A stretch of DNA of 64,000 nt, taken from CAIZWU01 sp942492905 (lineage in GTDB: Bacteria; Verrucomicrobiota; Verrucomicrobiia; Verrucomicrobiales; V1-33). Location: NCBI GenBank assembly GCA_942492905.1, contig OW818657.1:1-64000 (forward strand). The letters are read 5' to 3'. The position numbers were made by a program, and so were the translations under genes. Under the pieces are notes generated by a model. It ran no database searches and was not told the DNA's origin. It was given only the letters and a program-made list of their open reading frames with translations. Below, in pieces: positions 12,685-20,581 of this stretch. Position 1 is the stretch's first letter, and the number at the start of each line of letters is the position of its first letter.

Positions 12685-14736
12685 TTACGCCGGGACCGGC
12701 AGGGTCAGGACAAAACACGCCCCATGCGGCCAGGAGTGGTCGATTTCCAGAGTGCCGCCGAGATCGCGGGCGAGGCGGCGGCAGAGGGTGAGGCCGAGGC
12801 CTACGCCCGGAGCCGAATGCGCGGCGTCGCGGGCACTTTTGTGGAAGGGGCGGAAGAGTTTGCGGGCTTCGGCGCGGGTCAGGCCCGGGCCATGGTCGCG
12901 GAGGGCGAACTGGAGGGCCGCCGGGGCCGGCGTCAGGACCAGTTCGAGCTGGGCGGGGATGCCGTCGCGGGCCGCGTATTTGCAGGCATTATCCACCAGA
13001 TTGAAGAGAATCTGCTCCACGGCGGCGGGATCGGTGGTCAGGGCAAAATCGTCAGGAATATTTTCATGGTGGATGGAAAATTCCGCCCCGGCCTGGGAGA
13101 CGCGTTGGTGGAGCCGGGGTTCCACGCGGTGGAGGAGATCGCGCAGGATGACCGGAATCTGGCCTTCGGCCCCCTTGCCACGCTCCAGCCTGGAATAGGA
13201 GAGAACGTTTTCGACGAGGTGGCCGAGGCGGTCGGCTTCAGTGGTCAGGGTTTCCAGATAGGACTGGCGTTTGGCCGGATCTTTCACGAGGCCGTCGGCC
13301 AGCATTTCCGAATAAAGCTTGAAGGTGGCGAGGGGCGTGCGCAGCTCGTGGGTGACGGCAGAGACAAAAGCCGCCCGTCGTTCGCTGAGGAGCATCATGC
13401 CCCGCAGCACGAGGGCGACGGCGATGGAAGCGAGGAGCACGCAGCCCCACGCAGTGGCGAGGGAGAGTTTGAGAGGACTCCAGAACGGGGGAGCGGGAAT
13501 CTCGAGCCGCCCGGGCAGGAAACGGATCGGGAGCGCCGCCAGCAAATCGCTGCCGCCGGAGGTGCTGGCGGGGGCCGGTTCCAGCGAGGCCGCGGGGAAA
13601 AGATCGCTGATGGCGGCGAGGAGGCTGGTGCGGAGTTGCGGCCAATCCACCCAGGCACCCTGGATGGAGTTGGCCCCATCGAGGCTGACCCGGCGGGTGA
13701 GGAGGAGGGCGTCCTTGATCCAGAGGGCGCGGAAGTCGGAGACGGTGGCCGCGGGGCGGGGCGCTTCCCGCTCTGCCAGTACGGCTTCGCGGGCCGGGAT
13801 TTTATCGGTGGGGGTTTGATCGATGGCCGCCGGAGCCGCGCCGGCGGGCAAGGATGGCCGGTCCGCGATGGGCTGGTCCGCTGCATCGGCGCCTGCTTTG
13901 GCCGCGGAAACCGGGGCGGGGGCCGGGGGCGGAGTTCCGGCGTACTGGGACAGCTTCAACTTCTCTTCGACCTGGCGTCGTTGGGGGGCCCTGGCGAGAT
14001 CTCCCACGACCCGCTGGCGCATGTCGGCTTCTTTTTTGTTGCTGGAATCCTGTTCCTGCCGCGCTTCCGCAGGCTTGAGGGCGACATTCAATTGGGGCGG
14101 GGCATAGTCGCTGGAAACGGCAGGGGCCGGAGCGGAAGGGATAGCCGCAAGGTTGATGTTTTCCTCCAAGCCCCTGACAGCATCGTTTTTGGAAAGTTCC
14201 GCGGCAGCGTCCTTCAAAGCCACTGCCGGAAGCGGTTCCGCCATGACATTGGCGGCGGCCAGCCATGACCGGTTATCGCTCACACGGCGGGTCTGCTGGC
14301 TGAGTCCGAGCATGGCCCATTGTTCAGGACCCGCTTTTTCAGCAAGGCGGGCGCGCAGTTCCTGGAGGCGGAGGGCGGATTCGTCAGGGACCGGAGGTTT
14401 GTCAGGACCATCGGTGACCTGGGGGGACCGGACCCGGCCATCGGGGTCCATTTCAAAATGCAGCAGGACCGGGCCCGCCGGACTGACCGGGGGAGCACTG
14501 GCGGGACTGGTGCGGTATTGATCCGGCGGGCGGGCACTTTCTCCGACCAGCAGGGAGGCCGCGAGGGATTCCATGCGCCACAGGGCGAGGCGCGAACGCT
14601 CCTGCACGGCGGCTTCCCCGGCCATGCGGTTTTGGGTGCGCTCCATGCCCACGAGGGATCGGGTGGCCCATGCCATGGCGCCAGCCAGCAGGAGCAGGCC
14701 GCCGAGGGCGATGGTCCAGGTCAGGGCGGGCTTCAT
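12685..14736 (-). CDS. Membrane sensor histidine kinase with large Pro/Ala-rich periplasmic region
   Basis: This is a 683-residue sensor kinase. The first membrane helix is at about 6-26 and the second at about 425-448. Between them sits an unusually long (about 400-residue) extracytoplasmic region rich in Pro and Ala, with no recognised sensor fold. The HisKA box follows (VTHELRTPLA, His463), then a HATPase with N-box NLVDNACKYA, G1 DHGPGL and G2 GVGLGL. It autophosphorylates His463 and passes phosphate to the regulator encoded just upstream; the two genes overlap by 4 bases (ATGA), showing translational coupling. The periplasmic region is the unusual part: it may bind a ligand or contact secreted partners such as the hydrolase downstream. 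Confidence 0.9.
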   Translation of the reverse strand: MKPALTWTIALGGLLLLAGAMAWATRSLVGMERTQNRMAGEAAVQERSRLALWRMESLAASLLVGESARPPDQYRTSPASAPPVSPAGPVLLHFEMDPDGRVRSPQVTDGPDKPPVPDESALRLQELRARLAEKAGPEQWAMLGLSQQTRRVSDNRSWLAAANVMAEPLPAVALKDAAAELSKNDAVRGLEENINLAAIPSAPAPAVSSDYAPPQLNVALKPAEARQEQDSSNKKEADMRQRVVGDLARAPQRRQVEEKLKLSQYAGTPPPAPAPVSAAKAGADAADQPIADRPSLPAGAAPAAIDQTPTDKIPAREAVLAEREAPRPAATVSDFRALWIKDALLLTRRVSLDGANSIQGAWVDWPQLRTSLLAAISDLFPAASLEPAPASTSGGSDLLAALPIRFLPGRLEIPAPPFWSPLKLSLATAWGCVLLASIAVALVLRGMMLLSERRAAFVSAVTHELRTPLATFKLYSEMLADGLVKDPAKRQSYLETLTTEADRLGHLVENVLSYSRLERGKGAEGQIPVILRDLLHRVEPRLHQRVSQAGAEFSIHHENIPDDFALTTDPAAVEQILFNLVDNACKYAARDGIPAQLELVLTPAPAALQFALRDHGPGLTRAEARKLFRPFHKSARDAAHSAPGVGLGLTLCRRLARDLGGTLEIDHSWPHGACFVLTLPVPA

Positions 14737-15428
14737 GGGACGGGTTTGGCCAGAGCATAACCTTTGCCGCGGACGGTCAGGATGACCCGGGCGTCGGTGG
14801 GATCGTCGCGCAATTTAGCACGGAGATTGGCGACATGCATATCGATGGTGCGGGTGCCATTGGCGCTGGCAGGAAGCCGCCAGACACGGAGGAGGATTTC
14901 CTCGCGGCTGAGGGCGCGGCCGGGGTGGGCGGCGAGGTAACGGAGCACCGCGATCTCCCGCTCCGACAAGGGCTCGCGGGTGCCGTCGTCGTGGCGGATT
15001 TCGCAGCGGGCCAGATCCGCCGTGCCGCCGGGAAATGCCAGCGTTTCGATCTCCTGAGGCCGCTCGGGGGAACGGCGGAGCACCGCGTTGACCCGGGCGA
15101 GCAGTTCGCGGGCGCCGAAGGGTTTGACCATGTAATCGTCGGCTCCGAGGTTGAGGCCTTTGACGCGGTCGGCCTCGGCACCCATCGCACTCAGGATGAT
15201 GACCGGGGTGGTGGGGCGCAACTCGCGGACCTTCTTCAGGATGGTGAGTCCATCGACATGAGGCAGCACCAGATCCAGCAGCAGCAGGTCAAACGCGGCG
15301 CGCGCCACCACTTCGAGTCCGGCCCGGCCATCGGCGGCGTGCAGCGTTTCATAACCGGTCGCCTCCAACGCATCCAGCAGGCCGGTGCGGATGGCGGCGT
15401 CGTCTTCGATGACCAGGACGGTGGGCAT
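14733..15428 (-). CDS. OmpR-family response regulator
   Basis: This 231-residue protein has a receiver domain (VLVIEDDAAIR; phospho-acceptor Asp52 in LLLDLVLPHVDG; Lys in DYMVKPFG) and a C-terminal winged-helix DNA-binding domain ending RTIDMHVANLRAKL and VRGKGYAL. The ATG at 15428 begins MPTVLVIEDD directly at the fold; a longer in-frame start at 15569 adds an unsupported leader. The stop overlaps the kinase start by 4 bases, so the pair form one two-component system. The target genes are unknown; the neighbouring vWA and hydrolase genes are candidates. Confidence 0.93.
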   Translation of the reverse strand: MPTVLVIEDDAAIRTGLLDALEATGYETLHAADGRAGLEVVARAAFDLLLLDLVLPHVDGLTILKKVRELRPTTPVIILSAMGAEADRVKGLNLGADDYMVKPFGARELLARVNAVLRRSPERPQEIETLAFPGGTADLARCEIRHDDGTREPLSEREIAVLRYLAAHPGRALSREEILLRVWRLPASANGTRTIDMHVANLRAKLRDDPTDARVILTVRGKGYALAKPVP

Positions 15429-15559
15429 GGGGGAGGTGCAGGAAAAGATCGTGGGTTGGGGAAACAGGCGGGAACTTGCGTCCACCGAAGCCGGATGATG
15501 GCCTGTTCCGGGCGGCTTGGCCACCTTTAACGGATAACCAAAACCGCCCAGCTGACCGG

Positions 15560-16681
15560 TTACTCCCATTTGAAGCCCGCCTTGCCGGCCTGGGCCCGCA
15601 CCGCTTTGGCGACGGCAGTGTCGAGGGTATCGGCACCACCCGCTTCCTTGCGCTGGGCGGCGAGGAAGGCTTCGCGGGCCTCATTGAGGATGCGGATTTT
15701 TTCCTGCACGGCCGTGCGCTCAGCGGCGAGTTTGGCGACATGGGCCTTGAGATCCGCTTCGTTCAAGGCGCGGAGTTCTTCCGGCAGGTCAGTTTTTTTG
15801 ATGGTGGCCGGATCGACTTTGTCTTTGCAGACGGCATCCACGAGATCCCAGTTCCCATTGGCATAGTTGCTGGAAGCCTTGGTCAGGGCGCGGCTGATAG
15901 GGGCTGCCGGAGCTGCCGCCGCGGCATTGCTGTCCTGGACGGCCTGGTTTTTAGCCTTCTCCTCACGCTGCGCTCCATAACCGCAGTAGGTCTTGTTCAA
16001 TTCACCGCTGAGCCGGACGATTTCGCCGTCCTGCGGGGCCTGGATGTGCGCGATCGCTTTGTCCTGATCAATGCAGAGGTAGCTGCCCTCCCCCAGCATC
16101 GCGCCCTGCTGCCAACCGCCATTGATGCCGTCCTGACTGTTGCCGCAGTGGATCGTATTGACCACAATTCCCTTCCCCAGGGCGGCCCGGCAGGCTTCCA
16201 TGGAGGAAACCGGTCCCTGGGTGAAGGGCTCGTTGCCGGCCACAAACACGGCTTTGTAGACGCCGGGCCCGCTGCTCCAGGTCAAGGTTTGTACGGCCTC
16301 ACGGATCACCGCCCCGCAATACTCCGAACCGCCATTCGTGTTCAGGGCAAAGAGGCGGCGGCTCACTTCATCCAGGTCGCGGGTGAGCGGCGTGATCTGG
16401 CGGACCCAGTGTTTGTCGGCGCTGAGGGAATCGTTGCCATATTCAAAGAGGGCGACCTCCAGCTCCGGGGTGCGGCCCTCGCGTTTGGCGGTGTTGAATT
16501 CGTTGACGATTTTCCAAAGCTGGGCGCGGGCCTGATGGATCAGGCCTTCCATGGAGCCGCTGGTGTCGAGCAGCAGGGCCAGTTGCACCTTCGGCGCGGG
16601 GGCGTCCGGGGCGGCGTGCAGCAGGGAGCCGGGCTCGAGCAGGCCGGCGGCGAGGAGAAGGGAGGGGAGGTTGAGTTTCAT
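15560..16681 (-). CDS. Secreted von Willebrand factor A domain protein
   Basis: This 373-residue protein has a signal peptide (cleavage near LLHAAPDA) and a vWA domain starting at about residue 32. The metal-ion-dependent adhesion site DTSGSM (Asp39-Ser41-Ser43) is intact, and conserved strands such as VQLALLLDTSG and GVYKAVFVAGNEPF are readable. The C-terminal third is helical and charged, with Ala/Lys/Glu-rich segments (AERTAVQEKIRILNEAREAF) that may form a coiled coil. Such proteins usually mediate Mg2+-dependent protein contacts in the periplasm. It precedes the two-component genes on the same strand (131-base gap) and is divergent from the TolC-like gene. Its partner is unknown. Confidence 0.82.
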   Translation of the reverse strand: MKLNLPSLLLAAGLLEPGSLLHAAPDAPAPKVQLALLLDTSGSMEGLIHQARAQLWKIVNEFNTAKREGRTPELEVALFEYGNDSLSADKHWVRQITPLTRDLDEVSRRLFALNTNGGSEYCGAVIREAVQTLTWSSGPGVYKAVFVAGNEPFTQGPVSSMEACRAALGKGIVVNTIHCGNSQDGINGGWQQGAMLGEGSYLCIDQDKAIAHIQAPQDGEIVRLSGELNKTYCGYGAQREEKAKNQAVQDSNAAAAAPAAPISRALTKASSNYANGNWDLVDAVCKDKVDPATIKKTDLPEELRALNEADLKAHVAKLAAERTAVQEKIRILNEAREAFLAAQRKEAGGADTLDTAVAKAVRAQAGKAGFKWE

Positions 16682-16920
16682 GGCAGTTGGGTGTGGGTTG
16701 GAATCCCGGATTCCCGGGACGCGGCAACTTCCCCCGGCGCCCCGGTTCCGTCTGTAAGGGCTCTGTAAATGCCTGAAAACTGGGCGGGCCGCCGGACCGT
16801 CCTGACGTGGCTTTGTTCAAAGAAAATCGAGTTATATGAGTGAAATTCCCGCCTGACAGACCGGGAAATCCCCTGCGTTGTATGGATTCCTCCGGTGCGG
16901 GTTTGCCCGGGTTTTCAGTG

Positions 16921-18288
16921 ATGGTGCTTCTTCGAATTCTCTTCTTTTCCGCCGGGATGACCGCTGCCGCCACGGCAGCGGAACCGGTGCCGCCGCTGGC
17001 TGGACCTGCCCCCGCGCGCCTGACCCTGGATCAGGCCTACGACCGGGCGCTGGCGACGGATCAATCCATTGCCCTCGCCCTCCAGACCGTGGTGCAGGCG
17101 GATCTCCAGCCGGCCCGCGCCCTGACCCGTTTGACTCCCCGGTTGAATGGCTCGCTGAGCGCCGACCATAACGGCTCCGGCGACAATGGTTTTGACTTTG
17201 ACCGGGCCACCGGCGGCCGCACCCGCCTCTCGCTCAGCAAGCAATTCTTTGACCCGACGGTGGGCCCGGCCTACCGCGCGGGGCTGCTTTCCGCCCAGGA
17301 AAGCCGGCTCGATTACCGCGCCACCATCCGCGACACCGCCCTCGCCGTGGCCTCCGCTTATTACGAAGTGCTGCGGCAGCAGGCGCTGGTGGCGGTGAGC
17401 AGGGAAAGCCTGCGCCTCGCCGAGGAGCAGAAAAATCTCGCCGAGCAACGCCTCGCTGTCGGGGAAGTGATCCGCACCGACGTCCTCACCGCTGATGTCA
17501 CCCTGCAACGGGGGAAGCGGGCGCTCGTCGAAGCGGAAAACACCCTGAAATACGCGCGCACCCTGCTGGCGAATATCCTGAACTTCGATCCCGGTTCCAG
17601 CTTCGAAGTGGTGGAGCCTAAAGGTTATGACATTTCCTCCCAGAGCCTGCCGGACCTCCGGGCCCGCGCGCGTCACCAGCGGGATGACCTGCAGCGCCTG
17701 CTCACCGCGGTAGTCCGCCGGGGCGAGAATTTCAACGAAACCCGCGCGTCCTATCAGCCCAGCATCAGCGCCTCGGTCAGTGCGGGACGCAATATCAACA
17801 ACAACTCGACCAGCACGGAAGGTCAGACGGATTACTCCGCCGGCGTTTCCGTCAGCATCCCGCTCTTCAGCGGCGGGGAAAAGGCGCTGGATCTGAAACG
17901 CGACGAGGTGGAGATCGCCAAGGCAAAACTGGACTACGAACGCGCCGCCAAACAAAGCGATGAGGAGGTCACTGCCGCCTGGCTGGAAACGCGCACCCTG
18001 CAGCAAACCCTTGTCAGCCTGCGGGCCGAGGTGAAATCAGCCGAGGAAAACTACTCCCTCCTCCAACAGCAATACCGGCTGGGTGAAAGCAAGAGCTTGG
18101 ATGTGCTCCAGGCCCTGACGGATTTGAACACCTCCCGCACCGACCTCACCGTCAGCCTATATCAATTCCAGCTGGCAACGCGGGAACTGGCAGCACGCAC
18201 CGCCGATTTCGAACGCATCCGGGTGGAAAAAGCGGCCGCGTTGGTGCGCCCGCCGGTGCCCGGCCAGGAGCCTGCCGGAGATAAATAG
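16921..18288 (+). CDS. TolC-family outer membrane efflux protein
   Basis: About 455 residues with a signal peptide (MVLLRILFFSAGMTAAATAA). The mature protein begins with the OEP signature LTLDQAYDRALATDQSIALA and carries two OEP repeats of long amphipathic helices plus beta strands, for example YQPSISASVSAGRNINNNS and YSAGVSVSIPLFSGG. It would form a trimeric outer-membrane channel serving a tripartite exporter or type I secretion. No inner-membrane pump or adaptor gene is next to it, so its partner is encoded elsewhere. I chose the ATG at 16921 for the signal peptide; an earlier in-frame ATG at 16840 would add 27 hydrophilic residues. It ends 9 bases before the convergent M50 gene. Confidence 0.88.
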   Translation: MVLLRILFFSAGMTAAATAAEPVPPLAGPAPARLTLDQAYDRALATDQSIALALQTVVQADLQPARALTRLTPRLNGSLSADHNGSGDNGFDFDRATGGRTRLSLSKQFFDPTVGPAYRAGLLSAQESRLDYRATIRDTALAVASAYYEVLRQQALVAVSRESLRLAEEQKNLAEQRLAVGEVIRTDVLTADVTLQRGKRALVEAENTLKYARTLLANILNFDPGSSFEVVEPKGYDISSQSLPDLRARARHQRDDLQRLLTAVVRRGENFNETRASYQPSISASVSAGRNINNNSTSTEGQTDYSAGVSVSIPLFSGGEKALDLKRDEVEIAKAKLDYERAAKQSDEEVTAAWLETRTLQQTLVSLRAEVKSAEENYSLLQQQYRLGESKSLDVLQALTDLNTSRTDLTVSLYQFQLATRELAARTADFERIRVEKAAALVRPPVPGQEPAGDK

Positions 18289-18297
18289 GGCGGGCCA

Positions 18298-18969
18298 TCA
18301 CGCGTCCTCATCCTGATTCCCGTCCTCCTCCGTATCTTTGATCCGGCGGGCGAAATGGCGATCGGGGAGTTTCCAGCTCGCCAGGATTCCGAGCCCATCC
18401 GACCAGGATTCGCTGCCTTCCGAAAGGATGCGGTGCGGCACCAGATTGAAAATCAGGCCAAGGGCCGCCGCCACGCAGAAGCTCTGCGCGGCAATCACCG
18501 GAATGGCATCACTGGGTTGAAACATCACCTGAGGACCGGTCAGGAACAGCACGGCGAGCGCGGCGATCAATTCGAATCCCGGCCCTCCCGCGTAGATCAG
18601 ACTGTTTTTCAGGCGGGGCGACTGCAGGTCGCGCGGCCGGGGCAGGACATACCCTGACAACGGCACTGCTTTGAAGATCACCGGTGTGCCCCCGATCACG
18701 AAAGTCCGCCACGTCCTGCCAAATCCAATCACGACCCGTTCCACCTCCCACCCGCAGGCCCGGGCCACCACAGCGTGCCCCGCTTCATGGATCACCAGCA
18801 GCGGAATCCAGCAGAGCAGCACAAAAACCGCACTCAGTTTCCGAGGTTCATAATTCTCCAGCAGGGCAAGACCCATCAGGCCCACGAACCCAGCCGCAAA
18901 CACCGCCAGCATCCACCGCTCTCCGCCCTGGGGCGGGCGTTCTGGCAACATTCCGGTGGGATCAAGCAT
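18298..18969 (-). CDS. M50-family site-2-type membrane metalloprotease
   Basis: This 223-residue integral membrane protein has five or six hydrophobic segments. The zinc site HEAGH (His61-Glu62-His65) lies in LLVIHEAGHAVVARACG, and the second M50 element is NLVPHRILSEGSESWSDG, carrying the conserved Asn-x-x-Pro and Asp-Gly for the third ligand. The spacing between Pro and Asp-Gly is longer than in most family members. M50 proteases cleave substrate helices within the membrane. The short, PDZ-less form is closest to M50B/sporulation-factor-like or housekeeping peptidases. No anti-sigma factor is nearby to suggest a substrate. Confidence 0.82.
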   Translation of the reverse strand: MLDPTGMLPERPPQGGERWMLAVFAAGFVGLMGLALLENYEPRKLSAVFVLLCWIPLLVIHEAGHAVVARACGWEVERVVIGFGRTWRTFVIGGTPVIFKAVPLSGYVLPRPRDLQSPRLKNSLIYAGGPGFELIAALAVLFLTGPQVMFQPSDAIPVIAAQSFCVAAALGLIFNLVPHRILSEGSESWSDGLGILASWKLPDRHFARRIKDTEEDGNQDEDA

Positions 18970-19066
18970 GGTTCAGAATTTGAAATGAAAGCGACCCCGG
19001 GGTTCGCCGCTGACATTCGATGAACCACAATGGCCTGCATTCAACATCGGAATGAGGTCCAATGAA

Positions 19067-20581
19067 TCACGGCGCCTCCGTCAGGATACTGTAAAAGACC
19101 CGGAGACTGCTGGAAGGGGGCGCCAGAAAGGTCAATTGGCCGGCGTTCCGGGAGGGCATGGCATCCGGCACCGGCGTCCAGAAGTCGAGGTCGGTGCTTT
19201 GCCAGAGCGTCTGGGTGGCGGCAGGGGTTTCCGGCACGGTCAGGGAAAACCCTTCCGCGGTGAGGGCGGGATTGGAGGGTTCCGCGGGGGCGGCTGTGGT
19301 GTATTGGCCGAGGTTGAAGCGGAGGCGGTAGTAGAGGGACTGGTGGGTCGCGCTCATGGCGGGAATGCCGTTGGCAAGGAGATTGGTGGTCTCCGCGGGA
19401 TCAGCCAGGAGATCATGAAAAACTTCGGTGCCATTGTTGTAGCGGATCAGCTTGGCGCGATCATCGCGGAGCGCCCGTCCACCGCTGGTGGGGTCGGATT
19501 GATCGAATTGATCCGTATAAAGCCGGGAGCGGATGGCCGTGCTTTGCCCGGTCAGGAGGGGAACGAGGCTGCGGGAGTCGAGGGCGACGGTGGTGGGAAG
19601 CGGGACGCCGGTGAGGGCGAGCTGGGTGCTGAAGAGATCAACGGCGTGGACGAGGGCATCGCTGGTGCGGCCCGGACTGATACCGGGCCCGCGGATGATG
19701 AGCGGGACGCGGATGCCGCCTTCATATAGGGTGTCCTTGGCATGGGCGCTGTCGTAGGGCAGCTGGATGACCTGGCCGGGCGTGCCGTTATCGCCCATGA
19801 AGATGACGGTAGTGGTGGCCGGATTGACCGACGTCAGGAGACGGCCGATTTCCGTGTCCATGGCCTCGACGGCGGCACGGTATTTCAGGAGGTTGGTGGC
19901 CGGATTGGCCCCGTAGCTGTGGAGGTTGGCAGGGGGAATGTGAAAAGGGGTGTGCGGCGCATTGAAGGAGACCCAGGCCAGCCAAGGCTGATTGGCGTTG
20001 GTCCGGGCGGTGATCCAGGCGGTGGCATCGTTGACCACATCGGTGGTGGCATAGGCCGTACTGTTGGTTGAAACCCCGTTCGTGACTTTGGTCCAGCTAG
20101 TGTAGGAGGTCAGCACGCCGCCGGTTGCTCCCGCGTAATGGGGCCAGCCGCCAATCACATTGGGCGCGGTGGCGATGCTGGCGGGCGGGCCGGCGCTGAG
20201 GTGCCATTTGCCGAAACACGCCGTCTGGTAGCTGACGGCGCTGGATTGGGCGATGACTTCGGGCAGGGTGAGTTCCGGGGCGGTGAGTCCGTTGGCGGCA
20301 GCAGCACTGACGACGCCTCCCACTCCGGTGCGGAAACCGTGGCGGCCGGTCATGAGGCAGGCCCGGGTGGGCGAGCACACCGGGCAGGCCCAGGCATTGG
20401 TGAACCGGAGGCCGGAAGCGGCGAGACCATTGATATTCGGCGTGGGGGCGGTGGCTCCAGCGGTGGGATTGTAAAGCGACTGGCTGTCCACCCCGAAATC
20501 ATCGGCGATGATCAGGAGCACGTTGGGACTGGCGAAAGCGGAGCCGGCCAACCCCAGGAAAATGAGCAGAAGACGGGTCAT
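19067..20581 (-). CDS. Exported type I sulfatase with C-terminal beta module
   Basis: This 504-residue protein has a Sec signal peptide (MTRLLLIFLGLAGSAFA). The alkaline-phosphatase-like sulfatase domain starts with NVLLIIADDFG (metal-binding Asp pair) and has the activation motif CSPTRACLMTGR, with Cys69 to be converted to formylglycine. Later metal/substrate motifs include GKWHLS and IFMGDNGTPG. The last about 65 residues (LWQSTDLDFWTPV... RVFYSILTEAP) form a separate beta module also found on other exported proteins in this window. Its start overlaps the stop of the MbnP/MbnH-like gene by 4 bases (ATGA), so the two are translationally coupled. An FGE-like activator is encoded 15 kb away. 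The sulfate ester it cleaves is unknown. Confidence 0.9.
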   Translation of the reverse strand: MTRLLLIFLGLAGSAFASPNVLLIIADDFGVDSQSLYNPTAGATAPTPNINGLAASGLRFTNAWACPVCSPTRACLMTGRHGFRTGVGGVVSAAAANGLTAPELTLPEVIAQSSAVSYQTACFGKWHLSAGPPASIATAPNVIGGWPHYAGATGGVLTSYTSWTKVTNGVSTNSTAYATTDVVNDATAWITARTNANQPWLAWVSFNAPHTPFHIPPANLHSYGANPATNLLKYRAAVEAMDTEIGRLLTSVNPATTTVIFMGDNGTPGQVIQLPYDSAHAKDTLYEGGIRVPLIIRGPGISPGRTSDALVHAVDLFSTQLALTGVPLPTTVALDSRSLVPLLTGQSTAIRSRLYTDQFDQSDPTSGGRALRDDRAKLIRYNNGTEVFHDLLADPAETTNLLANGIPAMSATHQSLYYRLRFNLGQYTTAAPAEPSNPALTAEGFSLTVPETPAATQTLWQSTDLDFWTPVPDAMPSRNAGQLTFLAPPSSSLRVFYSILTEAP

